This document shows positions 20,745-32,411 of a stretch of 64,000 bases of DNA, piece after piece (within the stretch, counting starts at the first letter, position 1; every line of letters starts with the position of its first letter). Source of the stretch: Bettongia penicillata ogilbyi (taxonomy: Eukaryota; Chordata; Mammalia; Diprotodontia; Potoroidae); NCBI GenBank assembly GCA_023548195.1, contig JAJHZJ010000028.1, forward strand, positions 3,607,001 to 3,671,000. The letters are read 5' to 3'. A program made the translations under genes and the position numbers. Under the pieces are notes generated by a model, which saw only the letters and a list, made by a program, of their open reading frames with translations, was not told the DNA's origin and did not search any database.

Positions 20745-22640
20745 GAAATATTTTTGTCTAGCTCTCCCAACACATTTCTTCCACAACAATGTAGAAAAAT
20801 TGCTAGACTGAATTCTAATTGGGAAAACCAAGAAAAAAGTCACAGTGAGCTACTTTCCCCCCCAGCTCAGAGTAATTTAGGAAGACAAAGAGGTTTGTGG
20901 CCATCAGGGTGGGGACTGGCCAGGACTTTAAACCAGTAGTAGTGACAGAACAGGTTGAATCAGGAGCATTCCAGAACCCAAGGACAGAAAGGGAACCGAG
21001 ATAAAGTACCAGGCAAAAAGAACACTGATGCAGAAATACCAGAGCACCAAACGGTTGGGAGTAGGAATGGGTGCCATCTCACACCTCTGTCACCCATTAT
21101 CAACTCTAGTTTACAGATCCATGGTAGAAAGGAACAGATATCACCAGTTTTGGCATCTGAGTCCTGAGTACAAAACAAATTCCAAAAACTTGTCAGTGTG
21201 TCTCTGAGTCTAGAGGATATTACTAACTCAGTTCTAACCTTTAGCCCAATATGTAAGCCTGCAGTGGAAAAATCAGTCCAGGACACCAAGACCAAAATGG
21301 AACCAGCAGTTCACTCATTCTGAACCTGTAGAATTTTCCAGTGGGTTAAAAGTGATTGAGTCTAGTAACAGTCTACTGAAACTCAATTATATATAAGAAA
21401 CAGATGCAAACTTATGTCAGGAACTTGCAGAGCCGAGAACAGGAAGGCAGTAACAGATCTCTCCTCATATTATATGACTTTGGAAACACTGAAAACTTGA
21501 AGGTCTCCATACTGAGCTGTGAAAGGAACATAAGTTCAGGTTCGACATTCTCCCCCCCTCCCCTTCCCCAAAGTTTTCAGGACCCAATAGTAACATAAAG
21601 TCCAAAATCAAGAAGCAGACTAGACAAAAAGAATCCAACTATAAAGAATTGCTATGGTGAGAAGGAAGCACAAGACACAAACATAAAAGATAATGATTTG
21701 AAACATCAAAAAGCAAAGCCTTAAAGAAAAACACGGATGGGACCCAAGTCCAATAAGAATTCCTAGAAAAAGTTAAAGAAAGAGATAAAAGGAGGAAAAA
21801 AAAAGATTAGGAAGACCAAATTATAGCAGTGGAGGAAACAATGGGAAACAAAATGAGCTGTCCAAGAAAGTTATGAAAAGAGAACAAATGCCTTGTTAAA
21901 GGAGGTACAAACCTTAATGCATAAAATAATTCCTTAAAACTTATAACTGGACAAATGAAAGCTTATGAGTCCATGAGACATTAATAAATAATAAAACAAA
22001 GTCAAAAGACTGAAGAAATAGAAGAAAATGTGAAATGTCCCATAGAAAAAACCACTGAATACAAAGATAGATTGGGAGAGACAATTTAAGAATCATTGGT
22101 TTACTTGAAGGCCATGAATAAAAAAGAGGGTAGGCATAATATTTCAAGAAATTAAAAAGGGAAACCTCCCAGAAATCTTAGAACCAGAGAGCAAAGTAAA
22201 GAATGAAAAAATACACTCATTATCACCTCAAAGAAGCCCCTAAATGAAAACTCCAAGGATTATTGTGGCCAAAATCTAGAACTCCCAGGTCAATAAGAAA
22301 ATAGTGCAAGTAGACAGAAAGAAAGAATTCAGATACTGTGGAACTACAGTCAGGACCACACAAGATTTAGCATCTACCACCATAAAGGAATGGAGGACTT
22401 GGAAAATGATATTCTGGAATCCAAAGGATCTATGTTTATAACCACAAATCACCTACTGACAAGAACTTAGTATAATCTTATGGGGGGGAAATGAGCATTT
22501 AATGAAGCAAAGACTTTCAAGCATTCCTGATTCCTGAAAAGGCCAGAACTGAATAGAAAATTTAACATTCAAACATAGGACTCAAGCAAAGTATAGAGAG
22601 GTAAATATGAGTAAGAAATCACAAGGGACTAAAGATGGTT
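20745..22640 (+). mobile_element. Decayed L1: 5' UTR and ORF1 region
   Basis: Text matches marsupial L1 5' UTR features also seen at 23480-24110 (a 'ctttggaaacactgaaaact' block at 21478 and 'cttagaaacactgaaaact' at 23960). ORF1-like text follows: Lys/Glu-rich coil from 21640, an RRM-like block at 22070-22110 and a C-terminal block at 22240-22560 ending like the younger ORF1 genes. No frame is open over any domain. Confidence 0.6.
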
Positions 22641-23059
22641 AAACTCTTTACATTGTTATATAGGGAGATGATACATGTAACCCCTCAGAACTTTATCGTA
22701 ACCATAGGTCTTGGAGGGAACCTAATTAGACAGACAGCCTGGGTAGGATTCTACTATGTTTAGATGATCTCAAAAGAAGAATGGAGAAATAGAGAAAAGG
22801 AATACACTGGTAAAGGAGAAAAAGAATGGGGAAAGTTATTTCACATAAATGGCACATGCAAAGAAGAATTTATACAATGGAGGGGACTGTGGAGGGGAGT
22901 AAACAACATTTGAACTATACTACAAAGCTAAAATAATTTAATACAACTTGATTCTAGGTAAAAAATACAGTAATTAATCGATGGAATAGATTACAAACAT
23001 AATATACAGAAGCAAATGAACAAAGTAACAGTGTTGGTAAACTAAAAGATACTAGTTAC

Positions 23060-23400
23060 TGAGGCAAGAATTCACTATTTGACTAAAAAACTTTTGGGAA
23101 AACTGGAAAGTAGTCTTGTAGAAACTAGGCATAGACAAACATCTCACACCATATATCAAGATAAGCTCAAAATGGTTACATGTAGTAAAGATTTGCAAAC
23201 TGAAGGGATGCCTATCAATTGGAGAATGACTGAACAAGTTATGGTATATGCATATTATGCTATAAGAAAGATAAAAAGGATGATTTCAGAAAACCCTGAG
23301 AAAACTTATGTGAACTGATGTAAAGTGAGAAGAATCAGGATAACAAATGATATGTTATACAGCAAAAATACTGTCAAGATAACCAGCACTGGATGATGGC
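23060..23400 (+). mobile_element. L1 3' end fragment
   Basis: The block tgcctatcaattggagaatgactg and the following 'ttatggtatatgcatattatg' match the L1 3' part seen at 18660-18720. It may be the end of the element at 20745, with most of ORF2 deleted, or a separate 5'-truncated insertion. Confidence 0.55.
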
Positions 23401-23479
23401 AGGATCCAGATGAACTCAATATTTCTCTCTAAACAACTTTAAATTAATGCCTCAAATCAAATTTTGGAGTAACAGAGCA

Positions 23480-25140
23480 AATAATCAGTCAAAAGGGGAT
23501 ATTTTTTCCAGTCTATTACAACTTAGGTCCACAGGGGAGGTCTGACACACTGGAGGAAGTGCAGACCCAGAGCATGGCAGGAGTACCAGCAGGTGGGATT
23601 AGAGACAGCCAAAACAGCAGCAGCAGCAGCAGCTTAAGGAGCTCTTTGCTCAGAGATGGTAAAGGTGTTGGACAACTGGTCAGAAAATGATTACAAAGGG
23701 CACCCTCTGCCCTTTGCTGGCATAGGGTGAAGCTGGTGCTCACTGGAAACTTTATTGCTCATAAGCAGTTCTGGATTGCAGTTCCAGGGTGGAGAGGAGT
23801 ACTTGTAATTGATCATAAGGGAGCAGGGGCCCTGGCCACAGTTCTAGGGTCAAGGGCAACAGTAAAACTTGTGGTAGCAGGGAAACAGGAGCCCTTTGTG
23901 GATAAAGAAATGAGTGTAGTCCATAAAACAGTGACCACACCTCTCCTAGGATAACACCACCTTAGAAACACTGAAAACTTGTAGATTCCCAGAACTAGTT
24001 CTGAAAACAGCAGCATGAAAAAACCTGAAGCTTGGGGGCAGTACCTATCCACCTTCAGGTGATCAGTTCCCAACTTTAACATGAAGTTCAAAGTGAAGAA
24101 ATAGGCTGGGAAAATGAGCAAACAACAACAAATAAAAGGAACTTGACCATAAAAAGCTAGTATAGTGGAAGGGAAATCAAGAAGACATAAACTTAGAAGA
24201 AGATAACAATGTGAAAGAGCTACAAGCAAAACCTCAAAGAAAAATGCTAATTGGACACACGGTCAGCAAAAATTTCTGGAACAGTTAAAGAAAGAGATGA
24301 GCGGTAGAGGAAAAATGTTACGAAATGAGAATTAATAGTGTGGTTAAAAATGGCACAAAAATACTGAAAAAAATAACACCTTAAAAAATAGAATTGGTCC
24401 AATGGTTAAAAAAAGGCACAAAAATTCACTAAAGAAAAGAACTTCTAAAGCAGAATAGGCCAAATGGAAAAAAGAGGTACATAAACTCACTGAAAAAGAT
24501 AATTTCTTAAAAATTAGAATTGGGCAAGTAGAAATGAATGACTATAAGACTTCAAGAAACAGTAAAACAAAGTCAAAAGAATGAAAAAATAGAAGAAAAT
24601 GTGAAATATTTCATTGGAAAAATAACTGACGTTGAAAAATAGAGCACAGCAGTACTTGAGAGATAATTTAAGAATTATTGAACTATTTTTGAAAGCTCTG
24701 TTAAAATAAAAGAACCTAGATATCATACTTTGAGAAATTATGAAGGAAAATTTTCCTGACACCTTAGATCCAGAGGTTAAAATATAAATTGAAACAGACT
24801 TTTGAGGAGGGACAGCATAAAAAGAAAGAAAAGAAGAAACAGAAGTAAATAGGATGGAGGGAAATACAGTTAGTAATCATAATTGTGAATGTGAATGGGA
24901 TGACCTAAGTCACAAAATGGATGTGGATAGCAGAATAGATTTAGATTTAGATTGATTTAGAAACCAGAATCCAACAATATGTTATGTACAAGAGACAAAC
25001 TTCAAAGAGAAAGACACATGCAGAGTTAAAATAAAGGGGTGGAGCAGAATCTATTATGAGTCAGCTGAAGTAAAACAGGCAAGGGTAGCAATTATAATCT
25101 CAGACAAAGTAAAAGTAAAAACAGAATGAATTAAAATAAA
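23480..25140 (+). mobile_element. Decayed L1: 5' UTR, ORF1 and start of ORF2
   Basis: 23500-24110 resembles the L1 5' UTR, including a short (CAG)n at 23614-23632. ORF1-like text follows from about 24114 (aaaatgagcaaacaacaacaa) with coil and RRM-like blocks to 24780. An ORF2 start is visible at 24960-25120, where the translated block around 24970-25000 resembles the QETH endonuclease motif of the outer L1 at 13790. The copy stops at about 25140. Confidence 0.65.
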
Positions 25141-25494
25141 TATGCCAGTTTTATAGCCCTTTGGGGTATAACTCCAGATTGTTCTCCAGAATGGTTGGAC
25201 CAGTTCACAACTCTACCAACAGTTCATTAATGTACCTATATTCCCTCATCCCCTCCATCATTTGTCATTTCTGATATGTGTGAGATGATACCACAGAACT
25301 GTTTTAATTTACATTAGTCTATTCAATAGTGATTTAGATTATTTTATCATATGACTATAGATATGTTTGATTTCTATGCAAATTTCCTGTTCCTATTCTT
25401 GGACAATTTATCAATTGGAAATGACTCTAATTTTATGAATTTGACTCAGTTCCCTATATATTTGAGAAATGAGGCCTTTATCAGAGAAACTTGC
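25141..25494 (-). mobile_element. Inverted segment of an L1 3' end (twin priming)
   Basis: Complement of the L1 3' region just upstream of the adjoining + strand segment at 25495. A 32-bp inverted repeat (25178-25209 and 25495-25526, 31 of 32 match) joins the two. This is the layout expected of an L1 5' inversion made during target-primed reverse transcription. Confidence 0.75.
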
Positions 25495-26165
25495 TGTGAA
25501 CTGGTCCAACCATTCTAGAGAACAATTTGGAACTATGTCTGAAGGGCTATAAAACTGTGCATAGCCTTTGATCCAGAAATAGTGCAACTTAATCTGTATC
25601 TCAAAGAGATCAAAGAAAAAGGAAAAGGAACTGTATAAAAATATTTATAGCAATTCTGATGCTCATCAATTGGGGAATGCCTGAATAAGTTATGGCATAT
25701 GATTGAAATAGAGTACTACTGTACTCTAATAAATGATGAGGAGAGTGGTTTTAGAAAAAAAATGGTAAGATATATATGAACTGATGCAAAGTGAAGTGAG
25801 AAGAACTGGGAGGTCATTGGATATAGTAGCAGAATATGTTATCCACCTCCAGAGAGAGAACTAATGAACTCTAAGCACAAATTGAAGTATAATTTTCTCA
25901 CTTTTTTCATTTTTTTGTGTGATAAGGCTAATATCACACTAATAATATATACTACATATACTAATAACTATATATAAATATATAATATTTTTGTGATATG
26001 GCTAATATCATACCAATACTAATATTATATACTAAAAGTTTTGCATGATTTCACACATATAATTGATATATTATTTGCCTTCTCAGTGGGTGAGGGAGAA
26101 ATGGAAGGGATGGAGAGAATCTGGAAGTCAAAATTTAAAAAGAAAAAAATGTTCAAAATAAATAA
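25495..26165 (+). mobile_element. L1 3' end, sense segment with A-rich tail
   Basis: Begins at the inversion junction, continues with 'cctttgatccagaaatagtg', 'agagatcaaagaaaaaggaa' and 'tcatcaattggggaatgcct', and ends in 'tgagggagaaatggaaggga' and an A-rich tail at about 26130-26165. A 26-60-bp AT-rich stretch (25920-26040) with repeated tataat blocks lies inside. Confidence 0.7.
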
Positions 26166-26169
26166 CAAT

Positions 26170-26495
26170 AAAAAAGGAAATCAACCTAGAAAAACTTAAT
26201 AACTCTGATTAACACAATGACCAACCACAATTCCAAAGAGTTCACAAACATGTTACACACCTCTAGAAAGAGAACTAATGGACTCAGAGTGCAGATTGAA
26301 GTACATTTTGTTTGTTTCTTTTTCTTTCTTTTTTTATGGGGAGGGAGGGTCATTGCTAATGTGGACATTTGTTTTACATGTCTCTAGATATCTGTAATGT
26401 TTTTTTTTTCTTTCCTTCTCAATGAGTGGGTGAAGAGGAGGAAGAGAATTTGAATAAAATTGAACTAAAAAATAAAAACAATGCAAGCAGGAAAA
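26170..26495 (+). mobile_element. Another short L1-type 3' end with A-rich tail
   Basis: Shares the block 'ctagaaagagaactaatg' and 'cagattgaagtacattttg' with the preceding element's end (25850-25890) and ends in 'aaaaaataaaaacaatgc'. It is therefore a second, 5'-truncated insertion of a related 3' end placed directly behind the first. Confidence 0.55.
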
Positions 26496-26499
26496 AAAC

Positions 26500-27080
26500 C
26501 CCCTAATTTGGGATCAAAAAAGAAATTGATGGAGATTGCAAATACACAGTAGTAGTGATAATAACATAGGCTGTACATCTGGGGTCATTTTCATTTACCA
26601 CTACCTCCCTTGAAAAAAATTAACAAACATTTTATAAAACCAGGGGCAGAGATATCTCAGACCCTAGTGATCTGCTGAGCAGAGCAACTTTCTTTGGCAT
26701 ATCTGGGCAAAGTACTCCAGAGCACATTGCAAATACAAATTGTAGGCTGAAAGCCTAAGAGAGGAGTAACTTTTACGGAGCAGGAGCCTGCCATTTTAGC
26801 TACCACCATCACCAACTACTGACCAATAGCCGTTTATAGGCAGGTAAATCCAAGAGTTGGGAACAGCACCCTGCCCTTCCCTGTTCCACCATCTCTGCTT
26901 TTAGCCCACCATCTGAAGTGATCATCGAGGGCAGCAGTCCTTGTGAAGATTAAACCTATCAGTTGGTTTACTGGTGCTGTAAGCCCTACTTCTTCAGTAG
27001 CTACACCTACCAAAGAACCAGGAAACAATAGTTCTTACTACCACAGTCCTTGGCACCATCAAACAGTTCAATGGATGTGG
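26500..27080. repeat. Unnamed dispersed repeat, related to 49500-49890
   Basis: The stretch 26795-26990 (ccaccatcaccaactactga, then ccaatagccgtttataggca, and a 'gtgaagatta' block) aligns by eye with 49700-49860 in RNGTT intron 4. The family is unidentified; an old L1 5' UTR or LTR is possible. Confidence 0.4.
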
Positions 27081-27159
27081 TTTTAGGATGTGATGATACT
27101 TAGAAATAGATATTACCATCTACCTTGCCACCGCTTTTTAAAGACCACTGGACCAATCC

Positions 27160-27345
27160 ATCTGACTTATTATATGTGTTGTCTCCTAGATTTAGAATGT
27201 GAACTTTTTGAGAGCAGAAACTGGCTTGTTTTCCTTTTTCATTAGTATTTCTACTGCTTAGCACAGTGCTTTGCTCATAGCAAGAACTTAAATGCTTTTT
27301 GACCCATTTATTAAACAAGGTCATGCTTTCTTCTCTCATAATGGT
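27160..27345 (+). repeat. L2 LINE 3' end fragment
   Basis: L2 terminal signature: 'gatttagaatgtgaactttt', 'tgagagcagaaactggcttg' and 'cttagcacagtgctttgctc'. Confidence 0.6.
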
Positions 27346-27424
27346 CTCCAAGATTCTGGAATAGTAGTTGACATTTAAGCAGTACTTTAGTGCATGCTTA
27401 TTGCTTTTCTTGCATTATTTCATC

Positions 27425-27690
27425 TAAGCTTTGGTGCTATTTTTGCTGTTTTTTATTCAATTTTATTTTACTTTCAGTTCCAGAGTCTCTTCTTTTTTCC
27501 TAACCCCTCTGCCATCCTTTGAAAATGACAAGAAAAACAAAATCTATTTTAAATATATAGAGGCCTGCAAAAGAAATTCCCATATTGGCCATGTTAAAAA
27601 AAAGGAGAAAGAAAGAAAAGAAATTATGCCTCATTCTGTACTTTGAGTTTATCAGCTATCTGGAGGTGCATAGAATGTTTTATCAAGGAT
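27425..27690 (-). repeat. Antisense L1 3' UTR fragment
   Basis: Complement of the L1 3' end with the order seen at 5250-5480: 'ttcagttccagagtctcttc', then a block around 27560-27660 ending 'gaatgttttatcaaggatg'. Confidence 0.5.
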
Positions 27691-28559
27691 GTTAGGTGCT
27701 ATTATTGTCCCCATTTTACACATGAAAGAACTGAGATCAAAAGAAAATTTGGTTCGGGTAATACAGTTCATAAAAGTATAAGATTTTGTGATTTTTTTGT
27801 ATTTCACTAATATTCTTTGCTACTAAGTGGGACCCCAGAAAGGCTTGTTACGTCCTTTCCTGGAAGAACAGAGACCCCTGATTGAGGAGTCTTGCTTGTC
27901 TGTTTGTCTTTTGGGAAAGGACTAAGGAACCATCTTAGGCTGTCAGATTACAAAAGGTAGACAACTCATGATGAAATCTAGCATCAGACTCTTTTATAAT
28001 AGTATAGACTAATAACATGTATCTGAGGCTCCCCCTGTCTCCTCTCTCAAGAAATAACATGAAGGAAGAGAGAAGGGAACAATTTTCTTATAGATACTGT
28101 ATAAATTGGAGAGGATTAGGCATATGTCTTGCATACCCTATCTCCCTGGATCTCTCTCTCTCTCAAAACAGAACTAGGAAGACTCAGAAAACCCCATGTT
28201 TTAGATATTCTATAAGAAATATCCTGATTTTCCAGCTTTTCATCACTGCTCATTCCTTGTTGACATAATGATTCACGTGGTAGGCAAAGAAAGGCCTAGG
28301 ACCTAGGCATTGAGTGCCTCCCATCCAAAAAACAGAACCTTTTTTGAACAAGTAATACATGCCTAGGCCTCTGCCTTTGAACTTTTACCAGTAATGGATC
28401 ATTTGTTCACTAATTCTCCAGACTACAATACATCGAAGCAACCTCATTACAGACTTACTCATTCATCTAATATCTAATCTTATTCAACAGATGGCCAGCA
28501 AACTCTTTTACCACAAACGCTAGTTCTCTTTCTCTGCTCCCAAGTCTCTCCTCTCAGCC
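27691..28559. other. Mostly unassigned; one MIR-like remnant
   Basis: 27695-27770 contains 'tattgtccccattttacacat' and 'gaaagaactgagatc', an antisense MIR-like core. The rest holds nothing I can identify. Confidence 0.35.
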
Positions 28560-28634
28560 TGCTCTCTAACCTCTTCCAACATTATTAGCAGTGAGGTTAT
28601 CTGCCTTTCTTACCCACCCAACTCCCCTACCTTC

Positions 28635-28765
28635 TAGAATTCACAGTTCCTGATGATTGCTTTCCTTTATTAACAAGAGGACCTGAAACCATTCTCCTAG
28701 TGGGTATATAATAGGCAAGTGGTCAAAGGATATAAACAAAAAGTTTGCTGAAGAAATGAAAATGT
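28635..28765 (+). repeat. 131-bp repeat, copy 1
   Basis: Sequence from tagaattcacagttcctgat to gaagaaatgaaaatgt. It matches 29444-29574 at about 123 of 131 positions with no gaps. The last 60 bases resemble part of L1 ORF2 ('aagtggtcaaaggatataaac'); the first half is not recognised. Confidence 0.85.
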
Positions 28766-29445
28766 AGCCAATCTATAACAGTTTCCTCCACTTTCTTCTC
28801 ATTCTTTTCTCAACCCTTGACAATCTGGCTTCCAACCTTACCCTTCCACTAAAGCTGCTCCTACAGTTATCAATGTTCTTTGTTGCCAAATCCAGTGACC
28901 TTTCCTCAGTCCTCATTCTCCTTGAACTTGCTGCAGCCTTTGACATTATTGGTCACTCACTTTCCTTGATACTCTCTTTTCTCCAGGTTTTCAGGACAAT
29001 GCTCTCTCCTGTTCTCCTACCTCTCTGACTGCTCTTTCCCTGTCTCCTTTGCTGGATTTTCTTCCAGATCACACCCTCTAACCATAGATAACCCTTAAAA
29101 TTTTGTCGGGGTACCTCTTCTCCCTTTATACTATCTATCTCTATATATAGATTTTCACTTGGTGATCTTATCAGTTACTGTGGATTTACTTACAATCTGT
29201 ATGCTGACTGTGCTCATATTTACCTATTTTACCCCAAACTTGCTACTGATCTCCAATATTGCAAAGCCTTTCATTCATCTGAAATCAGATGTTCACTAAA
29301 AATTTTAAACTCAATATGTTCAAAACTCAATTCATTATCTTTGTTCCTAAATCCCTTCACTCACTTCTATATTACTGCAGAGGGCAATGCTATCCTCCAA
29401 GTCCTTCAGGCTCACAACCTAGGAGTCATCCTGGATTCCTCATTA

Positions 29446-29588
29446 GAATTCACAGTTCCTGATGATTACTTTCCTTTATTAACAAGAGGACCTGAAACCA
29501 TTCCCCTAGAGGGTACATAATAGGCAAGTGGCCAAAGGATGTAAACAAAAAGTTTACAGAAGAAATGAAAATGTTAATGAAAATGATA
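29446..29588 (+). mobile_element. 131-bp repeat, copy 2, with target-site duplication
   Basis: Second copy of the repeat at 28635. It is inserted in the L2 between direct repeats attcctcatta at 29435-29445 and 29589-29599, across which the L2 text is continuous. It therefore arrived as an insertion, not as a simple tandem duplication. Confidence 0.75.
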
Positions 29589-29689
29589 ATTCCTCATTAT
29601 CCCTCACTCCTTATATCCAATCCTTTGTCTACTCTCTGCTTTCTTAATAACTAACTATAAGTCTTGCAGGACCATTACAAGAACGCCCC

Positions 29690-30720
29690 AAACTTCAATT
29701 TACTTATTTACAAAATCAGAGTTGAACAAAGTTTTCATTTTCCCTTTCAAATCTAAAATTTTTTTCTTCCCATGTAATTCTAGAGACAAAATCAGCATTG
29801 CAGAAGAAATCATAGATTTAGACCTAGAAAGGATCTTAAAGGCTATCTACTCCAACACTTTCATAAAGGCTTAGAACAAGAAACTGAAACAGAGCATTTA
29901 GGTGAATTTCCCAAGGTCATGCAGGAAGGAATGGCACAGCTGACTCCAAATGCAGCAACTTTCCACTGTAAATCAGTCACTTAACAAGCAGTGATTAACA
30001 AATTAACAGTTAACAAGTACCTACTATATGTCAGGCACTGCAGATACAAAGAAAGGCAAAAAAACAGTTTCTGCTCTCAACGATCTCACAGTCTAATGGG
30101 GGAGACTATCTAAACTACTATGTACAAACAAAACATATACAGGACAAATTGGGGATGCTCAATAGACACTGACATTGCAGGGAATCCGGTATCTTGGAGA
30201 AGATGGAATTTTAACTCACAGTTGAAGGAAGCCAGGAAAAACTGGAGGGAAAGACTTTCAGATGCAAGAATAGCCAGTGAAAATGCATGGAGTTAGTCTT
30301 GTTTGAGGAACAGTAAGCAGGCTAGTATTATTGGACAGCAGTGTCTGTGAGGGTGAGCAAAACGTAAGAAACCTGGAAAAGCAGGAGGTAATCAGTTTGT
30401 GAAGGGCGCTGAAAGCCAAAAAGGATTTTTATACTTGAACCTGGAGGTAATAAGACTGCCACTGGAATTTATTGAATGGAGGTGGGATTGGGTTGACATG
30501 GTCAGATCTCTGATTTGGGAAAAGCAGTTTGGTCTCTGAGTGGAGGATAGCCTGGGATGGGGAGCGAATGGAAGCAGGGAATGATAACCTGTAACAGCCT
30601 GTATTGGATATTCTAATCCATGGATTTTGGACTGAGTACACTTTATGACAGCCAATAAGTAGGCATTCATGGAGCAGTTTAATTTGTGACTGAGGATGAA
30701 CCATTCCATTATGTTAGGTA
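29690..30720. repeat. Ancient interspersed repeat remnants
   Basis: 29805-29965 ('atcatagatttagacctaga', 'aaggtcatgcaggaaggaat') is MIR-like or CORE-SINE-like. 29990-30120 ('taacaagtacctactatatg', 'ctgctctcaacgatctcaca') is an old L2/MIR-type end. 30230-30580 ('aacctggaggtaataagac', 'ttgacatggtcagatctctg') is an old mammalian repeat I cannot name. Several chance open frames on the - strand fall here. Confidence 0.45.
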
Positions 30721-30904
30721 GAGCCATTCCTTATGCTTAAGAGAATCAGAAGTCATAGGCTTTAAAAAGAGAGATTGGTACCTAGTTGAAGTGGTCTCTC
30801 TAAAACAATGCAGGACTTTTTGATGTAAAGACAGTGGCTAATCATTACTATATTGAACTAGTGAAACACAGAGAAATTGGAGAAAGACTATCTTGCATCA
30901 AGTA

Positions 30905-31085
30905 AAGGACCACCCAATAACCTTGCCTAGCAGCAGCATTTCTGTTGGGCCCCTGTCAAAATGTTATTCCCCCCTTACCTGGCAACTTGTGTCCCCCTTG
31001 CCAGAACTGTTCCTGTTAGACCCCTTTGCCAGGAAACTACCTTTTGCTGGAAGGAAGGAGACCCCTCCCCCTTTAGGGATGATGG
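30905..31085 (+). mobile_element. LTR fragment related to 31890-32045
   Basis: From accttgcctagcagcagcat to the end of a 'ctaccttttgctgg' block, this segment repeats the first 150 bases of the LTR-like element at 31870-32345. It is a partial copy; no coding part of a provirus is recognisable beside it. Confidence 0.55.
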
Positions 31086-31489
31086 GTGGGAGAACAGGAG
31101 TTCAAGCAATGACAGGCTTATTCTTATAGAATCTAGCTCTGTTTCTACATTCATTCACCAAGTAGCAAAATACAAAGATGGTATTGTCATCCTTTGGTTT
31201 CTCATAGTAGGGATATCTATAGAAATCTTTTTCGGTATTGTTTATCTCTTTCTTTCAGTCTGCCTGTCCTTGAAAACAATTGTTACTTCTCTGCACACAC
31301 AACTTAGACAGCCACACATTTATATAGAAAGCACTTTGGTATCTTTTTCAAGGACCATCCTAACTTTGAAACAATAGTGGGAGATGGAACACCTACAGGG
31401 ACACTCTGCAGACATTGTGCTGCCAAGTTTGATGTAGGAATTACAGACTGACCTTGCATAGTTTTTCTGGGTCCAGTTTCTTTTAATAC

Positions 31490-31869
31490 TGTTTTAATCT
31501 TGGGAAAAATTTGTTCTAGAATAGTCAGTTCATGTATTGGATTTTCATGCTATCCAAGAAGTGTAATATTCATTCCTATGGTTAGCCAAAAGGGAGGAAA
31601 GGTCTCTTTCATAGCTGTCAAAACACTCCTTAAGGAAGTAAAGAACAATTTATTAGAGGGATGGTCAGTGTCATCACTGGGCCATAACAACATAATAAAA
31701 AAGTAATACTACCTAAATTAATGTACAGATTGAGTGCTATTCCTGTTAAACTCCCAGAGCTAGACAAAAAGGCAAAACTCATTTTGAGAAAAAAAGATTT
31801 AAAATCTTGAAAGAAATGAAGAAAGGAGGAATTGAAGTGGGCATTATTCCTCCCTGGGGCCCCTAGGTT
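31490..31869 (+). mobile_element. L1 ORF2 C-terminal fragment
   Basis: 31700-31860 translates in broken frames to the region after the L1 RT domain ('RLSAIPVKLPEL', then a Lys-rich block). It is cut at about 31869 by an LTR and resumes at 32346 with 'FYYKAVIIKI', the next part of the same protein. Confidence 0.6.
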
Positions 31870-32345
31870 AAAAGATATCTGTTAGGTTGCTGGGCAGGGT
31901 TGGATAACCTTGCCTAGCAGCAGCATTTCTTTGGGCCCCTGTCAAAACGTTATTCCCCCCTTGCCTGGCAACTTGTGCCCCACCTGCCAGAACTGTTCCT
32001 GTTAGACACCTTTGCCAGGCAACTACCTTCTGCTGGGCACCGCCCCCCCCTTCCTGACAACCCCTTTTTGTTGGGTGACAACCATTCTCTGATTGGGTCC
32101 CTTTCCTGGCAACTTCTTTCTGTTGGGGGATCTTGCCTAGCAGCAAGCCCCCCTGCCCTGTCAGAACTATGTTTGTTGTAGAAACTGCAAGGCTGTACCA
32201 AGAAGCACCAAAATGCTTAAAATGCACACACCTACCTTAGTTCGGGGCTGTCTCCTCTGGGTTTCTCCATGAGGCAGCCACCAGCCTGGCTAATAAAGAT
32301 GCTCTTGAAATTCATAATTGGCTCTTGCCTGTGCATTACTTACTC
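31870..32345 (+). mobile_element. Solo LTR-like element with repeated U3 motif
   Basis: About 475 bp between two parts of one L1 ORF2. It contains several diverged units of the type 'tgcctggcaacttgtgcccc ... ctgttrg' and ends with 'ctggctaataaagatgctct', an AATAAA poly(A) signal in typical R-region position at about 32291-32296. No TATA box is clear. It is called an LTR from the poly(A) signal, repeat-bearing upstream half and insertion context. No viral genes are present. Confidence 0.6.
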
Positions 32346-32411
32346 CATCCATTTCAGGAGGAAATAACATTTTACTATAAAGCAGTAATCATTAAAATTA
32401 TTTGTATCACT
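32346..32411 (+). mobile_element. L1 ORF2 fragment, continuation
   Basis: Short continuation of the ORF2 fragment at 31490-31869, with the block FYYKAVIIKI at about 32368-32400. Confidence 0.55.

Larger units (their letters stand above)
28560..29655 (+). repeat. L2-type LINE ORF2 fragment with two inserts
   Basis: Decayed L2-clade reverse transcriptase region. The + strand shows 'gcagcctttgacattattgg' (RT motif A), 'acaatgctctctcctgttctc' and, at 29195-29225, 'ctgtatgctgactgtgctcata', a mutated Y-A-D-D box. It is interrupted by two copies of a 131-bp sequence at 28635-28765 and 29446-29588. Confidence 0.65.

Noticed and set aside
23614..23632. (CAG)6 run, considered as a coding polyglutamine tract
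   Set aside because: It sits in a decayed L1 5' UTR with no supporting exon.
30961..31377. 138-codon frame with hydrophobic segments beside an LTR fragment, considered as a viral envelope remnant
   Set aside because: No envelope landmarks are visible and half the frame is LTR sequence; not supportable.
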